Below, in pieces: positions 40,413 through 48,495 of a stretch of DNA of 64,000 bases (position 1 is the first letter of the stretch; every line of letters begins with the position of its first letter). Source of the DNA: Pseudomonas sp. URMO17WK12:I2. Its GTDB lineage: Bacteria; Pseudomonadota; Gammaproteobacteria; Pseudomonadales; Pseudomonadaceae. Made by a program: the position numbers and the translations under genes. The notes beneath the pieces are model-generated. The model had not been told where the DNA came from. It saw nothing but the letters and a program-made list of their open reading frames with translations, and ran no database searches. The DNA lies in assembly GCF_003253735.1 (NCBI RefSeq), contig NZ_QKYW01000006.1, positions 248,001 through 312,000 on the forward strand. Direction: 5' to 3'.

Positions 40413-41747
40413 ATGCGTAACCTCGACGTCAACGACGTGATCGACAATGCTCGCTTCAATTCCTTCCACTGGCTGGTGATGTGCCTGTGCGCCTTGCTGC
40501 TGATCTTCGATGGCTACGACCTGTTCATCTATGGCGTGGTACTGCCGGTGATCATGAAGGAGTGGGGGCTCACGCCGCTGCAGGCCGGCGCACTGGGCAG
40601 CTACGCGCTGTTCGGCATGATGTTCGGCGCGCTGTTGTTCGGCAGCCTGGCCGACAAGATCGGCCGCAAGAAGGGCATCGCCATCTGCTTCGCGCTGTTC
40701 AGCGTGGCGACCATCGTCAACGGCTTTGCCAGTAATCCGACCGAGTTCGGCATCTGTCGCTTCATCGCCGGGCTTGGTTGCGGCGGCCTGATGCCCAATG
40801 CCGTGGCGCTGATGAACGAATACGCGCCGAAGAAAATGCGCAGCACCCTGGTCGCGGTGATGTTCAGTGGCTATTCGCTCGGCGGCATGCTGTCGGCTGG
40901 CGTGGGCATCTTCATGCTGCCGCGTTTCGGCTGGGAGTCGATGTTCTTCGCCGCCGCGCTACCGTTGCTGCTGTTGCCGGTGATTCTTTACTACCTGCCC
41001 GAATCGATTGGCTTTCTGGTGCGCCGGGGCGAGCATGACAAGGCCCGCGCCTTGCTCAATCGTCTCGACCCTGCACAGACGCTGGGCGCCGATGTGCAAC
41101 TGACCATCAATGAGCGCAAGGGCGCTGGCGTCTCGGTGCTGGAGTTGTTTCGCAATGGCCTGGCGGTGCGCACCCTGTCGATCTGGGTGGCGTTCTTCTG
41201 CTGCCTGCTGATGGTCTACGCGCTGAGCTCCTGGTTGCCGAAACTGATGGCCAACGCCGGTTACAGCCTGGGGTCGAGCCTGTCGTTCCTGCTGGCCTTG
41301 AATTTTGGCGGCATGGCTGGAGCGATTCTCGGCGGCTGGCTGGGCGACCGTTTCAACCTGACCAAGGTCAAGGTCGGCTTCTTCATCGCCGCTGCCGTGT
41401 CGATCAGCCTGCTCGGCTTCAAGAGCCCGACGCTGATGCTCTACCTGCTGATCTTCGTCGCCGGCGCCACCACCATCGGCACGCAGATCCTGCTGTACGC
41501 CGGCACCGCCCAGCTCTACGGCCTGTCGATCCGCTCCACCGGGCTCGGCTGGGCGTCGGGCATCGGTCGCAATGGCGCCATTGTCGGCCCGCTGCTCGGC
41601 GGCGCATTGATGGGCATCGAGCTGCCGCTGCAACTCAACTTCATGGCCTTCGCCATCCCTGGTGCCATCGCGGCCCTGGCCATGCTGGTGTTCGCCCTGA
41701 ACAGCGCCAGTGTCGACAAGCTCAGCCTGCAACCCAGCAAGGCCTGA
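40413..41747 (+). CDS. benK: Benzoate MFS transporter BenK
   Basis: A 444-residue inner-membrane protein with 12 predicted helices in the aromatic acid:H+ symporter branch of the MFS. The helix 1 motif DGYDLFIYGVVLPVIMKEWGL carries the Asp typical of PcaK/BenK, and the loop 2-3 motif is GSLADKIGRKKGI. It imports benzoate with protons. The ATG at 40408 is in another frame; ATG 40413 gives MRNLDVNDVIDNARFN, the standard start. It lies between benD and benE in the same direction. Confidence 0.92.
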   Translation: MRNLDVNDVIDNARFNSFHWLVMCLCALLLIFDGYDLFIYGVVLPVIMKEWGLTPLQAGALGSYALFGMMFGALLFGSLADKIGRKKGIAICFALFSVATIVNGFASNPTEFGICRFIAGLGCGGLMPNAVALMNEYAPKKMRSTLVAVMFSGYSLGGMLSAGVGIFMLPRFGWESMFFAAALPLLLLPVILYYLPESIGFLVRRGEHDKARALLNRLDPAQTLGADVQLTINERKGAGVSVLELFRNGLAVRTLSIWVAFFCCLLMVYALSSWLPKLMANAGYSLGSSLSFLLALNFGGMAGAILGGWLGDRFNLTKVKVGFFIAAAVSISLLGFKSPTLMLYLLIFVAGATTIGTQILLYAGTAQLYGLSIRSTGLGWASGIGRNGAIVGPLLGGALMGIELPLQLNFMAFAIPGAIAALAMLVFALNSASVDKLSLQPSKA

Positions 41748-41838
41748 TCGCACCCTCCATCCGTAACCCGATCCATCTCCGTTCACCTCGTCGGTGGACG
41801 GGGAGCGGCTGTGGCCGCCCGCATGACGGAGCGAAGCA

Positions 41839-43056
41839 ATGACGCTGTTCAAGGACATGTCGCTGTCGGCGCTGGTCGCCGGCTTTATCGCCACGGTGAT
41901 TTCCTATGCCGGGCCGCTGGTGATCATCTTCCAAGCGGCGCACACGGCGGGTTTGCCGGCCGAGGTGCTGTCGTCGTGGATCTGGGCGATCAGCATCGGC
42001 AGTGGCGTGCTGGGCATCGTGCTCAGCCTGCGCTACCGGGCGCCGGTGGTGATTGCCTGGTCGGCGCCGGGCTCGGCGCTGCTGGTCAGCCTGTTGCCGC
42101 AGGTGAGCCTCGGCGAGGCGGTGGGCGCCTACCTGGCCGCCAACCTGATCGTGCTGGTGGTGGGCCTCAGTGGTGCCTTCGACAAACTGGTCGCCCGGCT
42201 GCCGCTGTCGGTGTGCGCGGCGATGCTGGCGGGCATTCTGTTCAGCTTCGGCAGTGCGCTGTTCACCTCGCTGCAGGAGCAGCCGCTGCTGGTGCTGGCG
42301 ATGTTCGTGACCTATCTGCTGTGCAAGCGTGTGTCGCCGCGCTATGCGGTGCTGGCGGTGTTGCTGGTCGGCGTCGGTCTGGTGATCGGCCGTGGCGAGC
42401 TCAGCGCCGATGCCTGGGTGATCGGCCTGGCCACGCCGGTGTGGATCACCCCGGAGTTTTCGCCCATGGCGATACTCAATATCGGCGTACCGCTGGCCGT
42501 GGTGGCGCTGACCGGGCAATTCATACCCGGCATGGCCGTGCTGCGCAGCAGCGGTTACGGCCAGGTGGCGGCACGGCCGTTGTTGGCGGGCTGCGGCCTG
42601 GGCAGCTTGCTGCTGGCGCCCTTTGCCTGCCATGGCCTGGCGCTGGGGGCGATTACCGCGGCGATCTGTACCGGCCCTGAGGCCCATGAGCGCCCCGAGC
42701 GGCGCTATGTAGCCGGGGTGGTCGGCGGTGTTTTCTACCTGCTGTTCGGGCTGTTCGGGGCCACCCTGGTCAGCCTGTTCACCGCTTTCCCCCAGGCATT
42801 GGTGGCGGCACTCGCAGGGCTTGCGCTGTTCGGCGCCATCGCGGCCTCCCTGGCCGGCGCCATGGCCGTGCCGCAAGAGCGCGAAGCGGCATTGGTCGCC
42901 TTTCTGGTTACCGCCTCGGGCATGTCCTTTCTCGGGCTGTCGGCGGCGTTCTGGGGGCTGATCTTCGGGCTGTTCGCCCACTGGTTGCTGACCCATAGAA
43001 GCACGCCCGTTGCCGAGCAGGCCGTGCGCTCCAGGCCCGCCCAAGAGACTCGCTGA
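41839..43056 (+). CDS. benE: Benzoate/H+ symporter BenE
   Basis: A 405-residue membrane protein of the BenE family with about 11-12 hydrophobic segments. Family blocks include SLSALVAGFIATVISYAGPLVIIFQAA, SAPGSALL and PFACHGLALGAITAAICTGPEAH. It is a second uptake system for benzoate next to BenK; why both are kept is not known here. GACGGAGCGAAGCA precedes ATG 41839, and unlike its neighbours it has no A-rich Crc-type motif. Confidence 0.9.
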   Translation: MTLFKDMSLSALVAGFIATVISYAGPLVIIFQAAHTAGLPAEVLSSWIWAISIGSGVLGIVLSLRYRAPVVIAWSAPGSALLVSLLPQVSLGEAVGAYLAANLIVLVVGLSGAFDKLVARLPLSVCAAMLAGILFSFGSALFTSLQEQPLLVLAMFVTYLLCKRVSPRYAVLAVLLVGVGLVIGRGELSADAWVIGLATPVWITPEFSPMAILNIGVPLAVVALTGQFIPGMAVLRSSGYGQVAARPLLAGCGLGSLLLAPFACHGLALGAITAAICTGPEAHERPERRYVAGVVGGVFYLLFGLFGATLVSLFTAFPQALVAALAGLALFGAIAASLAGAMAVPQEREAALVAFLVTASGMSFLGLSAAFWGLIFGLFAHWLLTHRSTPVAEQAVRSRPAQETR

Positions 43057-43118
43057 CCCCCGATTTTCCTGATCCGGCTCTCCACGCTGTCCGCTGTGGG
43101 GCGCCGCTGTACCCATGC

Positions 43119-43129
43119 AATAACAACAA
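43119..43129 (+). promoter_or_regulatory. Crc/Hfq motif before the porin gene
   Basis: AATAACAACAA contains two overlapping AAnAAnAA units, 13 bases before the benF-like start codon and next to its ribosome site. Confidence 0.65.
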
Positions 43130-43142
43130 GAGCAGAGCAACC

Positions 43143-44405
43143 ATGAGTAAATATCCAACCACCTTGTGCGTATTTTCCCTGGGCGTGCTGAGCCTGCCGG
43201 TTGCCGTGCAGGCTGCCAACGAGGGCTTCGTCGACGGCGCCAGTGCCACCTTGCAGGCGCGCAACTATTACTTCAGCCGGGATTTCTCCGATATCGTCGG
43301 CGCCAACCGCCAGTCCAAAGCCGAGGAGTGGGCCCAGGGTTTCATCCTCGACTTCAAGTCCGGCTACACGCCGGGCGTGCTCGGCTTCGGCCTGGACGCC
43401 CAGGGGCTCTTGGGCATCAAGCTCGACAGCAGTCGCGACCGGGTCAATACCGGGCTGCTGCCGGTGCGCGACAACGGTGAGGCCGCCGACGAATACAGCC
43501 GCCTCGGCGTGGCGCTGAAAGCGCGGCTCTCGCAGACCGAACTGCGCCTCGGTGAGCTGCAGCCCAATTTGCCGGTACTGACCTTCAGTGATATCCGCCT
43601 GCTGCCACCGAGCTACCAGGGCGCCTCGCTGATATCGCGGGAGCTCGATGGCCTGACCCTGCAGGGCGGCCACCTGCGCTCCACCAGCCTGCGCAACGAG
43701 GCCGGCGACGACAAGCTGCAGGCCATGCTTGGCCATGTGCCGCAGCGCCAGGTCAGCAGCGACGCCTTCAACTACCTGGGCGCCGACTATGCCTTCAACG
43801 ACAAGCGCACCACCGCCAGCCTCTGGTACGCACAGCTCGAGGACATCTACAACCAGCGCTTCGTCGGCCTCAAACACAGCGAGCCCCTGGGCGCCTGGAC
43901 TCTGGGCGCCAACCTCGGCTACTTCGACAGCCAGGAAGATGGCGACAAGCTGCTCGGCACTATCGATAACCAGGCCTTCTACTCGCTGATTTCGGCCAAG
44001 CATGGTGGCCATACCTTCTATGTCGGCTACCAGGCGATGTTCGGCGACAACCCGTTCCCGCGGGTGTTCGCCAACGTCACGCCGCTGGGCAACGAGGTGC
44101 CGACCTACGAGTTCGCATACACCGACGAGCGCTCCTGGCAGGCGCGCTACGACTACGACTTCGCCGCCCTCGGCGTGCCCGGCCTGACCAGCACGGTGCG
44201 CTATATCCGCGGCAACAACGTCGACACCGGGCGTGGCTTCGAGGGCAAGGATCGCGAGCGCGATCTGGATATCGGTTATGTGGTGCAGAGCGGGGCGCTC
44301 AAGGGGCTGGGCGTGCGCGTGCGTAATGTCGAGGCGCGCTCCAATTACCGCAGTGATATCGACGAGAACCGGCTGCTGCTGACCTACTCGTGGACGTTGC
44401 TGTAA
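43143..44405 (+). CDS. benF: OprD-family outer-membrane porin, BenF-like
   Basis: A 420-residue outer-membrane channel. The signal peptide ends after residue 24 (AVQA before Ala-Asn). The mature start FVDGASATLQARNYYFSRDF and repeated amphipathic strands up to the terminal aromatic YSWTLL mark the OprD/OpdK porin family, here the benzoate-specific BenF type by position. It gives benzoate passage through the outer membrane, before BenK/BenE. Substrate specificity is inferred from the operon. Confidence 0.88.
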   Translation: MSKYPTTLCVFSLGVLSLPVAVQAANEGFVDGASATLQARNYYFSRDFSDIVGANRQSKAEEWAQGFILDFKSGYTPGVLGFGLDAQGLLGIKLDSSRDRVNTGLLPVRDNGEAADEYSRLGVALKARLSQTELRLGELQPNLPVLTFSDIRLLPPSYQGASLISRELDGLTLQGGHLRSTSLRNEAGDDKLQAMLGHVPQRQVSSDAFNYLGADYAFNDKRTTASLWYAQLEDIYNQRFVGLKHSEPLGAWTLGANLGYFDSQEDGDKLLGTIDNQAFYSLISAKHGGHTFYVGYQAMFGDNPFPRVFANVTPLGNEVPTYEFAYTDERSWQARYDYDFAALGVPGLTSTVRYIRGNNVDTGRGFEGKDRERDLDIGYVVQSGALKGLGVRVRNVEARSNYRSDIDENRLLLTYSWTLL

Positions 44406-44469
44406 GGCGCGGGCTTTAGCCCTTTAGGGGCTGGTGTCGGACGTGTAATCCGCCATCTTGCAGTCCTCC

Positions 44470-44521
44470 TGTGAGAGCTGGGCATGCCCGCGATCTTTCG
44501 CGCGCATGGCGCGCTCCCACA
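44470..44521. repeat. REP-like palindrome, copy 3
   Basis: From TGTGAGAGCTGGGCATGCCCGC to GCGCGCATGGCGCGCTCCCACA. Compared with copy 4, the left arm is degenerate, while the right arm keeps the ATGGCGCGCTCCCACA end shared with copy 5 (58820-58868). Confidence 0.8.
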
Positions 44522-44625
44522 GGGATCGTGGATGGCCGTGGCTCATCTTGCTGATCGGCGATGGCTAATGCTTGCGCCGTAGCAATTATTGATGGGTTCC
44601 ACCCATCCTACGGGCCTGACTCAGT

Positions 44626-44703
44626 CGTAGGGTGGACGACGTTTCATCCGTCCACCGCACTGCAAGCGTAATGGTGGATGAAAAGAGCGTCATCCACCCT
44701 ACG
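44626..44703. repeat. Second palindromic repeat family, copy A
   Basis: Ends CGTAGGGTGGA and TCCACCCTACG are perfect inverted repeats. Inner pairs include CATCCGTCCACC / GGTGGATGAAA around GCACTGCAAGCGTAAT. A related element lies at 52488-52562. Both carry the GGTGGATGA / TCATCCACC theme seen in many Pseudomonas intergenic regions. Confidence 0.75.
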
Positions 44704-44738
44704 CCTTGGAGGTTCGTCACCGCGACTCAATAGGGTGA

Positions 44739-45614
44739 TCACTCGAGGTCCAGATTCTTCACCAGTTTCAGGCAGCGCTTGAGCAGTGGCGAGTCATCGT
44801 CCTTGCGGTAGCTGATCACGATGGGTGACGTGGCGCTGGCGTCGAGCAGCGGCGTGTAGCCGATGTCATCGCGGTGCAGGCGCTGCACGGAGGCGGGCAC
44901 CAGGCTGATGCCGATGCCGGCGGCAACCAGGCCGATGGCCGTCTGCAGTTCGTTGGTCATCTGCGCCACGCGAATCTTCAGGTCGTTACGGGCGAACAGG
45001 GCCAGTACGTGGTCGGCGTAGCTGGGCCGCGGCGACGCCGGGTAGAGCACGAACGGCTCGCGTGCCAGTTCCGTCAGGGAAGCCGGGGCGGCCAGCAGCC
45101 GGTGGCCGGCGGGCAGGGCGGCGACCAGGGGGTCCTGGCGGATCACTTCCTGAACGATGGCCGGATCCTCGATATGGATACGGCCGAAGCCGATATCGAT
45201 ACGACCACGTTTGAGGGCTTCCACCTGGGGCAGGGTGGTCAACTCGGACAGGCCCAGTTCGATGGCGGCCTCGGCGCGCAGCTGGCGGATCAGCTCCGGC
45301 AGTGCACCATACAGGGTCGAGGGTGCGAAGCCGATACCGAACCAGCGCCGCTGTCCTTCGGCGATGCGCCGGGTGTCATCGCTGACGCGGCCCAACTGCT
45401 CGAGCAACTGCACGGAATGTTCATAGAAGAACCGCCCGGCCTCGGTCAGGCGCAGCGGCCGGCCGCGCTCGATCAAGGCCACGCCCAACTCGTCTTCCAG
45501 TTGCTGGATCTGCCGGCTCAGCGGCGGCTGGGCGATATGCAGGCGTTCGGCTGCGCGGGTGAAATTCAGGGTTTCCGCGAGCACGCGGAAGTAACGCAAA
45601 TGGCGCAGCTCCAT
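44739..45614 (-). CDS. catR: LysR-type activator CatR
   Basis: A 291-residue LysR regulator that activates catBCA in response to cis,cis-muconate. The N-terminal winged helix reads MELRHLRYFRVLAETLNFTRAAERLHIAQPPLSRQIQQLEDELG. The effector domain (about 90-290) contains the ELTTLPQVEALKRGRIDIGFGR block of the CatR/CatM/BenM group. It is divergent from catB. Its ribosome site (GGAGG) lies within the LysR box directly before the start codon. BenM is a close relative, but the catB position favours CatR. Confidence 0.9.
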   Translation of the reverse strand: MELRHLRYFRVLAETLNFTRAAERLHIAQPPLSRQIQQLEDELGVALIERGRPLRLTEAGRFFYEHSVQLLEQLGRVSDDTRRIAEGQRRWFGIGFAPSTLYGALPELIRQLRAEAAIELGLSELTTLPQVEALKRGRIDIGFGRIHIEDPAIVQEVIRQDPLVAALPAGHRLLAAPASLTELAREPFVLYPASPRPSYADHVLALFARNDLKIRVAQMTNELQTAIGLVAAGIGISLVPASVQRLHRDDIGYTPLLDASATSPIVISYRKDDDSPLLKRCLKLVKNLDLE

Positions 45615-45631
45615 GATACCTCCAGGGTATC
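45615..45631. promoter_or_regulatory. CatR box (T-N11-A) overlapping catR translation start
   Basis: GATACCTCCAGGGTATC is a perfect 6+5+6 inverted repeat with the LysR pattern T-N11-A (45617 and 45629). It touches the catR start codon and contains the catR Shine-Dalgarno, so bound CatR should autoregulate while activating catB on the other side. Confidence 0.8.
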
Positions 45632-45838
45632 AAACCAGACCGATTCAATATTGGACTGCCTGATTTGCTGAGGTCAATCTGTGCCCAGACAAAAATAAAA
45701 CCTGAAGGATATGCTCGTGCTCACTCGCATCCTTTGTTCTTCTGCTCCTCTGCTGCGGGCTGGCCTGGTGAACGAGGCGCCCCAGCGCGTCGTTTCGCTG
45801 ATGCCTGCCCGTTGCCCCTCGCACACGGATCACCGCCC

Positions 45839-46960
45839 ATGAGCCTCCCGCTGATCGAAAGTCTCGAGACCCTGATCGTCGACCTGCCGACCATTCGCCC
45901 ACACAAGCTGGCCATGCACACCATGCAGCACCAGACCCTGGTGATCCTGCGCCTGCGCTGCAGCGACGGTATCGAAGGCGTCGGCGAAGCCACCACCATC
46001 GGTGGCCTGGCCTATGCCGGGGAAAGCCCGGAAAGCATCAAGACCAATATCGATACCTACTTCGCACCGCTGCTGGTCGGCCAGCCGGCCGGCAATATCA
46101 ACGCGGCCATGCTGCGGATCGATCGCAGCGTGCGCGCCAATACCTTCGCCCGCTCGGCGGTGGAAACCGCGTTGCTCGACGCCCAGGGCAAGCGCCTTGG
46201 CCTGCCGGTCGCCGAGCTGCTCGGTGGCCGTGTACGTGATGGCCTGGAAGTGGCGTGGACGCTGGCCAGTGGCGATACCGGCAAGGACATCGACGAAGCC
46301 GAGCGCATGCTCGACCTGCGTCGCCACCGGATTTTCAAGCTGAAGATCGGCAGCCGCGATGCCGCGTTGGATATCGCCCACGTGGCGGCGATCAAGCGCG
46401 CATTGGGCGACCGTGCCAGCGTGCGGGTCGACGTCAACCAGGCGTGGAGCGAAGCGGTGGCCATTCGTGCCTGCCAGGCGCTCGGTGATGCCGGCGTCGA
46501 CCTGATCGAGCAACCGATTCCCCGCCAGGACGTGCAGGCCCAGGCGCGCGTCAGCGCCCGCAGCCCGACGCCGATCATGGCCGACGAAGCCATCGAGAGC
46601 GTGGAAGACAGCTTCAACCTGGCCCGTGGCGGCGCCGCACCGGTGTTCGCCCTGAAGATCGCCAAGAACGGCGGCCCGCGTGCCGTGCTGCGCAGTGCCT
46701 ATATCGCCGAAGCGGCAGGTATCGCCCTGTACGGTGGCACCATGCTCGAAGGCAGCGTCGGCACCCTGGCGTCGGCCCATGCCTTCGCCACCCTGAGCAA
46801 GCTGGAATGGCACACCGAGCTGTTCGGCCCGCTGCTGCTGACCGAGGACATCCTGGTCAACGTGCCGGTGTATCGCGATTTCGAACTGAAGATTCCGACC
46901 ACACCCGGCCTTGGCGTGGAGCTCGACGAAGAGCGCCTGCAACGTTTCCGCCGCCGCTGA
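45839..46960 (+). CDS. catB: Muconate cycloisomerase CatB
   Basis: A 373-residue enolase-superfamily enzyme that closes cis,cis-muconate to muconolactone with Mn2+. The canonical catalytic set is present with usual numbering: Lys167 and Lys169 (FKLKIG), metal ligands Asp198, Glu224 and Asp249. The frame is open 58 codons further upstream, but MSLPLIESLETLIVDLPTIRPHKLAMHTMQ matches the family start, so ATG 45839 is used. The ribosome site is weak. First gene of catBCA, divergent from catR; the 224-base gap carries the CatR box. Confidence 0.94.
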   Translation: MSLPLIESLETLIVDLPTIRPHKLAMHTMQHQTLVILRLRCSDGIEGVGEATTIGGLAYAGESPESIKTNIDTYFAPLLVGQPAGNINAAMLRIDRSVRANTFARSAVETALLDAQGKRLGLPVAELLGGRVRDGLEVAWTLASGDTGKDIDEAERMLDLRRHRIFKLKIGSRDAALDIAHVAAIKRALGDRASVRVDVNQAWSEAVAIRACQALGDAGVDLIEQPIPRQDVQAQARVSARSPTPIMADEAIESVEDSFNLARGGAAPVFALKIAKNGGPRAVLRSAYIAEAAGIALYGGTMLEGSVGTLASAHAFATLSKLEWHTELFGPLLLTEDILVNVPVYRDFELKIPTTPGLGVELDEERLQRFRRR

Positions 46961-46984
46961 ACCCGAATCCCAAAGGAGCTAGCC

Positions 46985-47275
46985 ATGCTGTTTCACGTAC
47001 GCATGACCGTAAAACTGCCGACCGACATGCCCGCCGAGCAGGCCGCGCGCCTCAAGGCTGACGAGAAGGAGCTGGCCCAGCGCCTGCAGCGCGAAGGCAC
47101 CTGGCGTCACCTCTGGCGCATCGCCGGGCTTTACGCCAATGTCAGCATTTTCGACGTGGCCGATGCCCAGGCCTTGCATGACACGCTGATGCAATTGCCG
47201 CTGTACCCGTACATGGACATCGAGGTCATGGCGCTGTGTCGCCACCCGTCCTCGATCCACGATGACGATCGCTGA
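46985..47275 (+). CDS. catC: Muconolactone delta-isomerase CatC
   Basis: A 96-residue decameric isomerase that moves the double bond of muconolactone to give 3-oxoadipate enol-lactone. MLFHVRMTVKLPTDMPAEQAARLKADEKELAQRLQREGTWRHLWRIAGLYANVSIFDV is the full family signature. AAAGGAGCTAGCC precedes ATG 46985. It lies 24 bases behind catB and hands its product to PcaD, coded about 8 kb downstream. Confidence 0.95.
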   Translation: MLFHVRMTVKLPTDMPAEQAARLKADEKELAQRLQREGTWRHLWRIAGLYANVSIFDVADAQALHDTLMQLPLYPYMDIEVMALCRHPSSIHDDDR

Positions 47276-47309
47276 TCGGCGCCATTTGCTCGCCTGATCC
47301 GATCCAGAC

Positions 47310-47317
47310 AACAACAA
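47310..47317 (+). promoter_or_regulatory. Crc/Hfq motif before catA
   Basis: AACAACAA within AGACAACAACAAGATG fits AAnAAnAA, 17 bases before ATG 47334 and next to the GAGGA ribosome site. Confidence 0.65.
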
Positions 47318-47333
47318 GATGAGGAAACAAGCC

Positions 47334-48263
47334 ATGACCGTTCGTATTGCCCAGACTGTTGAAGTGCAGAAGTTCTTCGAAGACGCCGCCGGCTTCACCA
47401 ATGACGGCGGCAACGCCCGGATGAAAACGGTGATCCACCGTGTGCTCAACGACACGGCGAAGATCATCGAAGACCTGCAGATCACCCCGGAAGAGTTCTG
47501 GAAGGCCGTGAACTACCTCAACGAGCTCGGCGCTCGCCAGGAAGCGGGTCTGGTCGTCGCGGGGCTGGGTATCGAGCATTACCTCGACATGCTGATGGAC
47601 GCCGAAGACGAAGAGGCCGGTCGCACCGGCGGCACCCCGCGCACCATCGAAGGCCCGCTGTACGTGGCTGGCGCGCCGCTGAGCAAGGGCGAAGCGCGCC
47701 TGGACGACGGCCAGGATGCCGGTACGCCACTGTTCATGCAGGGCCGGGTGTTCGACACCGATGGCAAGCCGCTGGCTGGCGCCATCGTCGACGTATGGCA
47801 CGCCAACACCGCTGGCACCTACTCGTACTTCGATCCTGCGCAATCGGAATTCAACCTGCGCCGCCGCATCGAGACCGACGCCGAAGGCCGTTATCGCTTC
47901 CGCAGCATCGTACCGTCCGGCTACGGCTGCCCGCCGGATGGCCCGACCCAGCAACTGCTCGATCAGCTCGGCCGCCATGGCCAGCGTCCGGCCCACGTGC
48001 ACTTCTTCATCTCGGCACCGGGTCATCGCCATCTGACTACCCAGATCAACCTGGATGGCGACAAATACCTGCACGACGACTTCGCCTACGCCACTCGCGA
48101 CGAGCTGATCGCCAGGATCGACTTTTTCGACGATGCCGAGCGCGCCAAAGCCCATGGCGTGCAGGGGCGCTTCGCGGAAATCGAGTTCGATTTCACCCTG
48201 CAGTCCACCGCCGAAGCGAAGGCCCAACAGCGCCACGAGCGGGTGCGCGCACTGGAGGCGTAA
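47334..48263 (+). CDS. catA: Catechol 1,2-dioxygenase CatA
   Basis: A 309-residue intradiol dioxygenase that cleaves catechol to cis,cis-muconate with non-haem Fe(III). Predicted iron ligands are Tyr163 (GTYSYFD), Tyr197 (SGYGCP), His221 and His223 (PAHVHFF). The N-terminal helical lipid-binding/dimer region (about 1-105) is complete. A start five codons earlier (47319) is possible, but GAGGA before ATG 47334 and the MTVRI N-terminus favour the latter. Third gene of catBCA, 58 bases after catC. Confidence 0.95.
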   Translation: MTVRIAQTVEVQKFFEDAAGFTNDGGNARMKTVIHRVLNDTAKIIEDLQITPEEFWKAVNYLNELGARQEAGLVVAGLGIEHYLDMLMDAEDEEAGRTGGTPRTIEGPLYVAGAPLSKGEARLDDGQDAGTPLFMQGRVFDTDGKPLAGAIVDVWHANTAGTYSYFDPAQSEFNLRRRIETDAEGRYRFRSIVPSGYGCPPDGPTQQLLDQLGRHGQRPAHVHFFISAPGHRHLTTQINLDGDKYLHDDFAYATRDELIARIDFFDDAERAKAHGVQGRFAEIEFDFTLQSTAEAKAQQRHERVRALEA

Positions 48264-48475
48264 GCCCAACGCCTTATAGGTAGCGCTCGCCGTGCTGCTT
48301 CTCGTCTGCCATCAATGCAGGCGAGGGGCCGCGCGGCGCCTTGCATTGAGCGCCCGTTTTTCGCATGCCTGGGAGAGATGTAACCCTTTGTCACGCTGAC
48401 GTATCGCGTTACCAGGGGAGGGTTAGAATCGCCGGACGATTAGCGGATTGCCGGCTAGCGGTGATTCAGCCTTAT

Positions 48476-48486
48476 AAGAAAAACAA
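48476..48486 (+). promoter_or_regulatory. Crc/Hfq motif before benR
   Basis: AAGAAAAACAA contains overlapping AAnAAnAA matches immediately before the GAGG ribosome site of benR. In P. putida benR mRNA is a known Crc target. Confidence 0.7.
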
Positions 48487-48495
48487 CGAGGCCTG

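Larger units (their letters stand above)
44406..44738. other. Repeat-filled gap between benF and catR
   Basis: A 333-base gap between convergent genes with no credible gene. It contains a REP-like palindrome (44470-44521), a short TGGGTTCCACCCATCC element (44594-44609) and a long GTAGGGTGGA palindrome (44626-44703). Confidence 0.8.

Noticed and set aside
44406..44738. CRISPR-like or IS-end interpretation of the repeated elements after benF
   Set aside because: The repeats are single palindromes without regular spacers, transposase gene or target duplications; REP-type elements explain them better.
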